DNA of 64,000 nt. Origin: Eleusine coracana subsp. coracana (taxonomy: Eukaryota > Streptophyta > Magnoliopsida > Poales > Poaceae). The position numbers and the translations under genes were made by a program. The DNA is taken from assembly GCA_032690845.1 (NCBI GenBank), contig CM064430.1, forward strand, positions 50,875,882-50,939,881, written 5' to 3'. Each line of letters begins with the position of its first letter. Position 1 is the stretch's first letter. The notes under the pieces are model-generated. The model worked only from the letters and a program-made list of their open reading frames with translations, did not search any database and was not told the DNA's origin. Positions 1-9,372 of the stretch are shown here, piece by piece.

Positions 1-280
1 CCTGTTACGTATGGCTTGATCGTATACGACTAGAACTCAGAGGAGCTCGTCGATTCCTTAATCTTCAGCGATGCAATCATGCCGACTCAGCGACATCACA
101 AACGTCACGACGCTGATACAAGCTTCTGGTTTCTAGTCGCCTTGCAGATTTCCTGCCGCACGAGCAGCAACCGCCTACCACCAAATCTTGCTCGACAAAG
201 CGACGACTGATACTTGACGAAGAAAAGCCATCAATCTCGACAAGCCGATCTCAACGCCATCCCCTACCTGGCGCGTCAAC
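1..280 (-). mobile_element. Internal start of a gypsy-type LTR retrotransposon, cut by window edge
   Basis: Read on the minus strand, this directly follows the 3' end of the LTR at 281-704. The first bases past the LTR read GTTGACGCGCCAGGTAGGGG, which resembles the primer-binding/leader region of grass Ty3/gypsy elements (family knowledge). The rest is non-coding leader. No gag ORF begins before the window edge, so the coding part must lie to the left. It could also be a remnant with its internal region deleted. Confidence 0.55.
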
Positions 281-704
281 TGTCAACACTAATATCGGCA
301 GTGGATCATAGGGCTACCCATGATCTTTGTATATCGGTAAAGACATGCGCGAGACTGAGAGTCGATGGACACACAAGACGCAAGGTTTAGATAGGTTCGG
401 GCCTCCCGAAGGATAACAACCCTACGTCTCGTGTTCTGTGGTGTATTATGCGGGTGTTAATGAGAGAGCCCCTGCCCCTCCTTATATATCCGGAGGGCAG
501 GGTTACATGTCAAATGTCGTAGTCGGTTACAACATGATTTCTAACTAGGATTCTATCTCTAACTTTCTATCTCCAGTATTGACTTGTCGTGTACTCCAAG
601 TAATAATTTAAATAGTTATCTTCATGGATCTTTATCTTTATTGGACCCCGCGCACTCGGTAATATATCCGAGTGGTGAGGTATCTCTGGTATATATATCC
701 CACA
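281..704 (-). mobile_element. LTR of a gypsy-type retrotransposon (probable 5' LTR, minus orientation)
   Basis: On the minus strand it starts TGTGGGATAT and ends GTGTTGACA, the TG...CA termini of an LTR. Inside are a TATA-like segment near 481-490 and a CACAGAACAC block followed by ACGTAGGG. The same blocks occur in the solo LTR at 22272-22678, so the two are related. The flanks (TCAAC and CAAAC) are not an exact direct repeat. Together with the primer-site-like sequence at 280, this suggests a 5' LTR rather than a solo LTR. Confidence 0.65.
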
Positions 705-715
705 CAAACATAAAT

Positions 716-803
716 GCAATGTAATGAATTTGTGAACTATGTAATTTATTTGAATAAATGCAATGAAATGTATTTGTGAACCATGTAATTTATTCGAGTC
801 AAT
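716..803. repeat. Two-copy 44-bp tandem repeat
   Basis: A unit beginning GCAATG and containing TTTGTGAAC and ATGTAATTTATT occurs at 716-759 and again at 760-803 with a few substitutions. It sits in AT-rich DNA between the LTR and the Harbinger ORF1 relic and is probably non-coding sequence of that transposon. Confidence 0.6.
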
Positions 804-903
804 ATCAAGTCAAATTTATAGTGTATTTGGAATTATGTAATTTATTCCATCTCAAGACAATGTCATAAATTACAATCTCATGACAATCTCATAAATTACA
901 ATC

Positions 904-1334
904 TCAAACAGAACTACAATCACCCCCTCCACATCCATGCTCACTTCTAGTAGTCCCTGAGTTGAGTGAAACCACCTTAGCATTTGCTATTTCTACTCTC
1001 ATTGCAAGGATATATGCCTTGATGCTCATCTAACATGGACACATCACAAAACATTATCTTTTGGTCCTTCTCCCAAGCCAATCGTTGTTCTTCGATTTGT
1101 AGTCTCTGCTCCTCAAGACTGTTGCTTGTCAGATTGCTCGAATTTCACTTGAAGTAACTTTGCCATCTTCTCCATGTATTCATTATCTCCTTCATCTGCA
1201 CGCTTCTTCTGCCTTTTCCTTGGATTGCTTCCGACCTGGAGGGATCTATGCATAACGCTTGGAAGGGTCTCTTGTGCATGTACTTCTTCTTCTCCATTTG
1301 TTGGCGATGGCTTCCAACCTTCATGTCGCTCCAT
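904..1334 (-). pseudogene. Harbinger-type ORF1 relic (NAM-associated/Myb-SANT-like C-terminus)
   Basis: The minus strand encodes a lysine-rich segment (PRKRQKKRADEGD), then a Glu/Gln-rich coiled stretch (EEQRLQIEEQRLAWEKD), then a tail ending DCSSV and a stop at 904-906. This order and composition match the C-terminal part of the plant NAM-associated/Myb-SANT-like proteins that accompany PIF/Harbinger transposons (family knowledge). The frame breaks near 1113, where a stop is met, and again near 1000, so at least two frameshifts are needed to read it through. No N-terminal DNA-binding domain remains. It is a decayed fragment. Confidence 0.6.
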
Positions 1335-1384
1335 TTATAAGGATGTCAAATATTTGCAGTGCCTCACCTTTAGCCAACAATGAA

Positions 1385-2061
1385 TGAATTCACAAGACTT
1401 CTTCTTTGGATCATCCTTGGTAAATATTGCCTGAGCCTCTACGATCTACAATAAAAAGGGGGATTTCAATAATGACAAGACATCGTAGAATTAAAAAAAA
1501 ATGGCGTGTTTGCACAGTGACCTTCCTGTAAGAGTCCTTCTGCAAAACTCACTAGTCAGTAAGTTTTTCTAAAGATCACCTGCATTAAAGAGATTATTAG
1601 GTTTTTTGATAAATACAATATCATTCATGCATAGCCAAATGGACTAGAATATTGTGTCTATACCAATAAAATATCACTCTCTTTTGTTTCGCTCCCTTTA
1701 AATTTAGCCAACTCTTCACAATATGATTAGAATTAAGAAGTTTTAAGTAAACCAGTGGCAATGGTAGAGGCTACATCCTGATACTGGGAAAGAAAAAGGC
1801 TCCTTGTTCACTTTATATATTGGGGGGTATGGTTAGATGGCAGGTTCCTAGTTGGTTACAACATTATGTCTGAGTAGTACTTTATCTCTAACCTTCCTTG
1901 TATCTCATTTCTTGTATGGCAAATCATATCATGTATGGTACTCGAGGTACATATTCGCCATAAGTTGAGAGTTACAGCCAAGATTTTCATTTTTTTTTGG
2001 GAGTACATTGATTGGCAAAACGATAGATTTGCTATAATTTATCCTAATGTTTATTGACTAA
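1385..2061. other. No gene; possible LTR-like debris
   Basis: This stretch is AT-rich with stops in all frames. The segment at about 1790-1970 resembles the middle of the LTR at 281-704: a GGTTACAACAT block followed by TTTATCTCTAACCTTCC, in the same orientation. It is probably a degenerate LTR fragment. Nothing else is recognisable. Confidence 0.4.
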
Positions 2062-2648
2062 GGGTGTGTTTGGTTTGGAGTCAAGAGGGATGGGGCGGTT
2101 CCTGTCGCTGTTTGTTTGAAGGTTGGGGCGAGCCATTTTATTCTGTTTGGTATGAGGGATGAACATGGATGAGTCTGCCCCTGATTTTGTTTGGATGGAT
2201 ATATATATGTGGATGAGTCCGTCCCTGATTTTCTTTTTTGTTTTTCTTTTTGTTTTCAATATTTTTTAAAATTTTCTTTTTGTTTTTCTTTTCCTTTTCC
2301 TTTTTTCTTTTCTTTTTGTTTTTTGATATTTCTTTTTCTTTTTCTTTTTCTTTTTCTTTTTTCTTTTTCTTTTTCTTTTTGTTTGCACTTATCTCATCGG
2401 CACTTAAAAAAGAAGAAAAGCATTGGAGCTGGAGCTGCACCGTACAGCAGCAACGCGAGCGCGGGAGCACGCGCGCGAGCGCGAGAGTGACAGGGGCCAC
2501 ACGATCCCCTCATTTTGGAGGGACGGTGCCGTCCTAGCAAATATTCCTCTGGTGGCCACCTCGCTCTCGCATGATTCTGAATCAAACACTATAAAAAAAG
2601 TAGCCCCCCCCCTCCCATTCCTCTTCGTACATCAAAACAAACACACCT
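2062..2648. mobile_element. Tourist-like MITE (PIF/Harbinger type)
   Basis: The left end reads GGGTGTGTTTGGTTTG. The right end, reverse complemented, reads AGGTGTGTTTGTTTTG. The element is flanked on both sides by TAA (2059-2061 and 2649-2651), the usual Tourist/Harbinger target duplication. It contains a pure-pyrimidine tract and a GC-rich right half. The ORFs across it are low complexity (Phe/Ser or Lys/Glu only) and are not genes. Confidence 0.75.
2227..2386. repeat. CTTTTT-rich polypyrimidine tract
   Basis: About 160 bases of T with scattered C, including many CTTTTT units, with only a few purines. It lies inside the Tourist-like MITE and explains the Phe-rich and Lys-rich open frames on the two strands. 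Confidence 0.9.
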
Positions 2649-3480
2649 TAAGCAAATATATGAAGTAGGGCTTTGAGAGCAACAAGTTGCTCAGGGCATG
2701 TATTGTATGATTACGAAGTCAGTACCAACTCTCTAGGGTAGAGGAAATTTGAAAAGGCTAATATCCTTGCCCTTGTTTATTATTGATTGGAAAAGGTCTG
2801 CAGCTAGTACAAAGAGAAGGAGTGAGAAAGGATCCCCTTGTGTAAGGACTTTTTCAGCTTACTGTTTTTTTTATGTGTGTGTGTAAGGACTTTTTTAGCT
2901 TGCTAGGTTGTCAAATGCGTGCAAGATGAAAATTTTGTAATAATTATTGTCAATGTTGGCCGTATCCATATTTCGATGCAAAAGGCTGGAATAATTTTCC
3001 ATCATCTAAAAAGAAGTAACGCGTGGTCACCTAGTGCCACAGTGCCAGGACCAACAAAGTGGCTGCAGCATGCAGTGTAACTACGGGATGACGACCGCAG
3101 CCCCATCCAAATCGTTGAGCATGTTCATCAGATTGCTCCATGCAAAACTTCACCCCTTGCGTTCAGTGTTCCTGGCGACGTTAGCAGGCCTGAACCGCGC
3201 TGCCTGGCGGTGACATGATGCCTTGGTTGCCTGCTCTCTCTGCTCGATCCCATGCCGTAAAGAACGACTGCATGCAGTCTCTCGTGGGCGTGTGCATGCC
3301 GCATCCCAGATGGCCAGATGACGCTGCTCAGAACAGGCAGTGCTCAGGTGCTCCCTAAAGATAATAAAGGGATGAGTATCGGAATTCGACTTCAGGTTAA
3401 TGAATCGATCAAAGTACGATGCAACCACTCAAACGACCAAAGTCTGCAACTGACGCACTGTAGGCAGACTGACAGCTTCC
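2649..3480. other. No gene recognised
   Basis: The sequence is mixed AT-rich and moderately GC-rich (about 3060-3340). Short ORFs exist on both strands but have no recognisable domain. It precedes the F-box fragment and may be old flanking DNA of that duplicate. Confidence 0.4.
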
Positions 3481-3624
3481 AGAAAACAACGTGTGTCCTG
3501 ATCACGCAGGCTCCGGCCGCCCGCAGCCTGGCCAACGTCTCCTTCTTCTACAAACACCTCCCTTCGCTGGTACATCACCGTCGTTCGTGGCAGTCGCGTC
3601 CTCTTCGCACGCTTGATATCTGTT

Positions 3625-4130
3625 GTTGAGAAAATCTGGACGGACCTCGTGCATGGTTTGGGACCTTTCTTCGTCCCTCTGCCGAAGATACCTGCTTCTG
3701 CCTCCAGTACCCAATGTCCAATCAGTCGAAGACATCCAAGATTTTGACGTTGTCTTTGCCCCTTGTGCAGATAATGACGACACGTCATTCAGAGTGATCG
3801 GCACGATGTACAGTGACACCAAGTTAGTGGTTATAGTCTTCGATTCGGCCCCTGGAAGCTGGACCGTCGGTGCATCAAGTTTTACCAATGGAACACCCGC
3901 GTTGCTCATGTGCCCCTTTAACACGTGGGCGTGAAAGATGAAATGAAGCCAATAAGTGGAAGATGATGAAGATCCCATTGCCCTTCCATGTTGATGATTT
4001 ATATGGATCATTGGAGCACCTGAAGGCTACATTTTCCTACAACTACAATGTGATACAAAAGTCGAAGGCACGAAACACACACAGTTTACTCAGTTGATAT
4101 TAAGACTTTGGAGTTTGAGATGGTCACACA
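3625..4130 (+). pseudogene. F-box protein fragment, broken
   Basis: A plus-strand frame from 3623 contains RRYLLLPPVP, DDTSFRVIGTMYSDTKLVV and GSWTVGASS. These match segments of the minus-strand F-box proteins at 38827-40134 and 46558-47737 (RQYRLLPPVP; DETSFKVIG; GSWIVGAS). After a stop near 3932, fragments of the C-terminal part follow in other frames: KWKMMKIPLPF, GAPEGYIFL and DIKTLEFEMV. The N-terminal F-box domain and the middle YAYGCFYW block are absent. It is a dispersed, internally deleted and frameshifted copy in the opposite orientation to the main cluster. Confidence 0.75.
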
Positions 4131-4138
4131 AACGAGTA

Positions 4139-4239
4139 CTCCCTCTGCTCCTTTATTTTTGTCATTCCTGACCGGCCAGTTGAACTAAAAATCAACAAGC
4201 CACTCCTGTGGGAACGTCAACATTTCAAAAACAGAGGAG
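4139..4239. mobile_element. Small Stowaway-like MITE
   Basis: It begins CTCCCTCTGCTCC and ends ACAGAGGAG, imperfect inverted ends of the grass Stowaway type, flanked by TA (4137-4138 and 4240-4241). It lies immediately after the F-box fragment and may mark its 3' breakpoint. Confidence 0.55.
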
Positions 4240-6162
4240 TAGTCGTTTTCGTGGCCCCCCGTATTTCAGTTTCCCGCCATCCATATCACTAACAAGGATA
4301 TGATTGGTAAGTCTTCATCATAATCTCCACTGGTGTTGCACATTTGTAGAGATATGCGATAATTCTGTGTGTCACATTATTATGCAGGAACAAAAAAATT
4401 TGTATCTGTGTTTTGCCTTTCATCTTTCACGTACATCTTTCATATATCTGTCGTCCCTCTAATATCTTATCACTGCATAGCCTGTGTACTATAGGATAAG
4501 TGAAACACAAACAAATTTTAGCCCGTTTTTGCATACCACTCACATTGCAGCCCAAACAAAATAGGCAAAAACATCACTGTTATATGTTTGTAGACACATA
4601 GTATCAATGTCGTGTATAAATCACACCAAACCAGAGGCCATGGTCATTTCATCTCGAATTACAAAGGTAACAAAAAGAGTTATGGATGGACCAAAACCAT
4701 TAGTCTCCTCCGTTGAAAGTAGCAATGCATACTTGAGAATGTTCTAGAGAAATAAAGAAGATGTATGATTCAAGTTGCCATGCTTTATGATGAAGCATGA
4801 GAAAAAACTCTAAAACATAAATGTTTTAGATGATAGAAAATATCTACATATTAAGATAAGGATGAGAATTTTCTAGAGATAGATATTTTCTTGGAAGAGA
4901 AGTGCTTTGGTGCTCTTTTCAAAAACAATCACGGATCTCAAAGCAGTCATATAATTAATAAATGATTTGTAATTTTGCCCAACCCTTTTCTTTCTCCAAT
5001 AAACCCAGCCCAGCCCCGTTCCACCAAATTCACATCAAAGTCATATAGGAACAAGTCCTCCCCGGAGCCTAACACGGTGAACAAAAAAAAAGAATCTTTG
5101 CCGGCCTGGATCAGAGTGCCAGACAACACACTAGGGCCAACGTCCGCCCAAAGAAGAATGCATGAGCTGCGGTGCTGGCGAATGAACGGTTTATGAGCAG
5201 AGGCTTCACAACTCGAACCGATGACGCCTATATAGAGCCGAACGGTGATGCAAGCGGTGAGCAACGGCATCCATGCGTACTCAGCTAGTACTCACGCCAT
5301 GGCCATTATCCGCGAGATCGCGACCTTGCAGACTTGTCCAGGGGATGGGGAAGCAAAGAAGAAGAAGATGCCGCGCGTGGGGGGAGGGGTTCCGAACAGG
5401 CACACATCGATTTGTGACGGTGCTGGATTTCTTCCTCTCTTTCGCGTGGATTGATGGTTGAGCTGGCTGAGTCTGAAATGGGGCACGGCTAGATGGGTCT
5501 TGAAAATCCAAAGAATAATTAATTATCTAATTAACCAAAATTTCTTTGAGATCTATGCTAACTTTAAAAAGAGCTCCACCAAAACACTTCTCTTCTTGAA
5601 ATAATGTAGAAATGTTATCACATGGCAACACCCTAGTAGTCATGTACAAGTATAAACAGGGTGCCGTCCACCCTCCAAAGTACCATGCCATGGAGTCATA
5701 GGAGCCACCATAATTAAGGGGTATGACAAGGTTGTCATGGTGAGTCTTAGTGTTAGGATGATGAGTCCTAGGTTATAAGTACTATAGTGTAGCCACATCA
5801 ATTCTAAGGCTCATCATATTGTACCAAGTTGTTGCAGTGTAAGAAAAGGTCTGAGTTATCTTGTGTGAAGAGTTGGTCTCCCAATCTGGCATAGTGAAGT
5901 GAAGGTCTCCTCGTTATAGATTGAAGTATCAGGTTTGGATACACAAAAAAAGTGGTATCACGCCAATTTAGTACTATTTCTCGGAAGTTAGTGTTAACCT
6001 AGAAACACCGATTTTCCAGCGTCCTCTCTGTTGCCTTCTTCAAATTTCCAATATCTTCTAGCAGCTTGTTCCTTTTCATATTTGATCTTCAGATTGAACA
6101 GAGTATTACAAATACATTGCAAGTCAAATGTTTCTTTTACAGCATTGATTTATAAGTGTCAT
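4240..6162. other. No gene recognised
   Basis: Mostly AT-rich intergenic DNA. A GC-richer island at about 4980-5510 has overlapping short ORFs on both strands, none with a known motif. The segment at about 5640-6000 looks like diverged retroelement sequence but has no identifiable terminus or coding domain. Confidence 0.4.
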
Positions 6163-6281
6163 TTTTTCTTTCATCCAGGCAGTGCTTTCCTAGACATGTA
6201 TCTAGACCGTCTAGACGTCTCTGCGGTTTTTCTTTCATCCAGGCAGTGTTTTTCTAGACGTGTATCTAGACCGTCTAGACG
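6163..6281. repeat. Two-copy 64-bp tandem repeat
   Basis: Units at 6163-6217 and 6227-6281 share CTTTCATCCAGGCAGTG and TATCTAGACCGTCTAGACG with an offset of exactly 64 bp. The CTAGAC segments are also partly palindromic. Nearby DNA up to 6450 has further TCTAGAC motifs. Confidence 0.85.
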
Positions 6282-6468
6282 CAAGACTTGTTGTTGATGT
6301 TGAGTCTACCCCCTAGTCATCACTCTAGACACAAAACACGTCTAAAATTATTTAAATAGTCTTTGATTGTCTTAACGTGTCCTTTAAACATATTTTAGAC
6401 ATGTTTAAACAACGTGTTATGTTGTACTTCTAGACATCCATCTAGTCTAAGAGAAAGTGGTTAATATA

Positions 6469-7765
6469 GGGTGTGTTTGGTTTCTTGCATTGGGTCTAGC
6501 CAGGCTTGGCTAATGCAGGCAAACACCTTTTCTCACTATTTGGTTCCGTGCTCAGCTAGTTAACCAGGCTTTTCCAATGCAAAAAGCAGCCCGAAGCCTA
6601 GCTTGCTGGAAACGCCGGCTGCGGAGTGCGGCTGTTTCCGCTAAGCCAGGCTTGGCTCTGCAGGTCGTACGCACATGGAAGGGGTTCCGGTCACCTGTGT
6701 GGTTGCTTATGCCTTGAATTTCTTTTTCCATTTACAAGCTCGGTTTCGTAACGAATGAGCGAGTTCAGAGGGAGTCGAAGCCAACGCCACGACCTTCGGC
6801 AACCTCACTCTCCAACAACCCCATAGTCACCCCGTCCAGCTCCATGCCGGAAGCTTGACCTCCCATCTGTTCAAATCAAGCTTGGGCTCAATTCTACGCA
6901 AGGGAAGTTGATTTGCATTGCCGGTGCTCCAATTTAGCTCGTGAACCTTCGATTTTGGCGTGGATGCAAAGCTGGTTGGTCCTACAGCTTGACTTGACTT
7001 CGATTTTTGCTCCTAGGGCTTCGACGTTTTGCTATAGCTTGACTTCAATTGGAGCTTGACTTGACCTCGCTGGTCGCTTCAGCACCTCGGCAATCTCATC
7101 AACTATGGCGGCGTGCACCTCGGAAACCGTGCGCCTCGACGCCAGCGAATTAACCGGCCACGTCATGCCACGGCGCCCTGCCTGCTCCACCTCACCGAGA
7201 GCACCAAGATTGATTGCTTGAAGGCGGCCAGGTCCCTCAGGCTCCTGACATGGTTACACCCATACGTGACTGCAAGGTGTTTGATGAAATGTTCCACCTG
7301 TTCCTTTGGTAGAAAATGCGTTTGTCTGATTAAAATGAATGTTCGTTTGATTTTTTGGAAGTTTTTGACTTTTTGGATATATCAACAAATTTCGTAGGCA
7401 TAGGATGACCTTTCTTAATAACGCGTACATAGGTTTTTAGCTCAAAAGAATACAAGTTAGATATCATGGACTTGAACTCTTAATCAAAGTTAATTTGCTT
7501 ATTTTATTCTATGTTCAGTTTAAGCTTAAGAATAGTTTTGGAATAAAAATGTGGAAAAAAAAGGTGACAGAACTAAAATTCACCACCTCAAATGCATGGT
7601 TATCTCACTCAAGCTAAGGCAGTCAACCAAACATAATCTTTTACTAGCGAACAATTGCTTAGCCACCCAACCAAACATGTTGTTGTTTTTGTTCACTGCA
7701 TTGCTTAAAGCTGGCTTAGGTTAGCCTGGTTTAGATCCAATTCAGCCATGTAACCAAACACACCC
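6469..7765. mobile_element. 1.3-kb non-autonomous DNA transposon with Tourist-like ends
   Basis: The left end GGGTGTGTTTGGTT and the right end AACCAAACACACCC are perfect 14-bp inverted repeats. ATA lies on both outer sides (6466-6468 and 7766-7768); TAT is also possible if the terminus shifts by one base. Subterminal regions share CAGGCTTGGCT-like motifs in inverted orientation. The GC-rich core (about 6780-7270) may include captured sequence, but no protein domain is recognisable and there is no transposase. The TIR is of Tourist/Harbinger type, though the flanking triplet is not the usual TWA. Confidence 0.7.
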
Positions 7766-7775
7766 ATATTTATTA

Positions 7776-8161
7776 CTCCCTCCGTCCATCTATAGAAGAC
7801 GTGTTTTCGTTTTCGATTTGTCCACAAAAATAGGACATAATTTAGTTAATTCTCATCGTTCCTTGTGCGCGGACTTTGGAGGATGATCAACAATTAATTT
7901 GGCGTCGCTTCCGCTCCTTATTCTGATGAGGTGGGACCACATGCAGGCCATAGACAGGATCACATGCAGAGTCCCGGGAAGCATGGTTGAACGTGGTTGG
8001 CTGGTGAGCTGGACCACATGCCACATCCCCATGCATGTAATTAGTGCGATGATTAGGCAGTAAGGATTTACCATAATTGCAAGCGAAGTTAAGAGCGATG
8101 GTTTTTAGCCTTGGTCTCTACGCACGGAGGTAATACGCCTTCTATAGATGGACAGAGGGAG
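7776..8161. mobile_element. Stowaway-like MITE (386 bp)
   Basis: The left end CTCCCTCCGTCCATCTATAG and the right end CTATAGATGGACAGAGGGAG are long inverted repeats. The element is flanked by the TA dinucleotide on each side (7774-7775 and 8162-8163), the mariner/Stowaway signature. It lies 8 bp beyond the end of the 1.3-kb transposon at 7765. The short ORF inside on the minus strand has no meaning as a gene. Confidence 0.85.
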
Positions 8162-8163
8162 TA

Positions 8164-9372
8164 GCAAAAGAAAACGAGAGATACTTCCATTTAACCAACA
8201 AGTATTCATGAACTTGAAATCTATATGCTATTTACTATATTTTTATGTTTATGACATTTAAAAACTGTAATTATTAGTATATTTAATTATTAATTTATCT
8301 ATCTATCTTTGATTATTTATATTTGCCATACTATATAGGAGTATTTGTTATTTTTTCTGCTATAATAGAAACATCTGCTATATATTTGATTTTTTATTAT
8401 CGCTTTAGATCTAATATGTACTTATTTAGCTCCTATAGTGCAAATATAGCTATTATGTGTAATGCGTCTAGACTTAGAAAAACACTACATCCCGGTGACT
8501 TCATCCTACGTCTAGCCCAGTTGTATGGAGATTTGGGCCAGGTTACATTGTAGTTCCTTCAAGGTGGCATTGTAGTCAGCCCAGGTACCATAAAAGATTG
8601 GATTCGTCCTAAATGCCAACCGAGGACTTTCATTTTTCGTCTGCAGGTTTCTGTTGTACGAGGTGTTATGCTGGACACGCCTGGCCTTGCCGCTTGGCAC
8701 CCGTGGACCGTGGTGCCAAGCTTCACAAAGGACTTCTGGCTTTTCCTTTTCACAATTGAGTGTAGAAGAGGTTGACAAATTTGGCCACTCAGCTGCTTGC
8801 ATTGGGAGTCCAAATTTTAGGAGCGGTTACTGTGAATTTTTGGAGCAGCGATTTTTCCTTTATATATAAAAATGAGGTGATTTAAAACTGGTAATACCTG
8901 CAGATCAAACGTTTTAACGAACACAATGCCACTAAATATCTGTCAAATTTGAATATGCAGAGGATTAAACTCATCATATCCTCATTAATATGGAATTTAT
9001 TTTCAGCCCAAATAAAAGTCTAAAATGCAAATATATGGCAGTAAGGCTCAGGCATATGAACCCATTATATGTACTTGAATATAACTACAGAAGTATTTTA
9101 GTACTCAAGTTATAAGTCAAAATGTACATATATTGTGTAATTTTCATACCCAAGAAATTGTACAGATAAACAAAAGAATCAACAAGCCCATGGACACTTT
9201 ATTACATCGAGCAAGAGCAAGGTGTGGCTGATTATTTATTATACACTGGTTTCCAAAAATCAAATAGCTGTAGGACTGGACAAGAATTTTCAAGGTCTTT
9301 TCAATCACCGTTCCGCCATTCTGGAAAATGGCCAGCGGTTCTCTGGATCTAAATACAAAAACCTCATCGGTC
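8164..9372. other. Intergenic DNA and 3' UTR of the V-ATPase H gene
   Basis: AT-rich with no recognisable coding domain. The part nearest 9372 is the 3' untranslated region of the minus-strand V-ATPase subunit H gene; where transcription ends cannot be fixed from sequence. The segment at about 8470-8870 is less AT-rich and carries short ORFs on both strands without known motifs. Confidence 0.5.

Noticed and set aside
2138..2500. Lys/Glu-rich and Phe/Ser-rich ORFs
   Set aside because: They are the two strands of a simple CTTTTT-rich tract inside a MITE.
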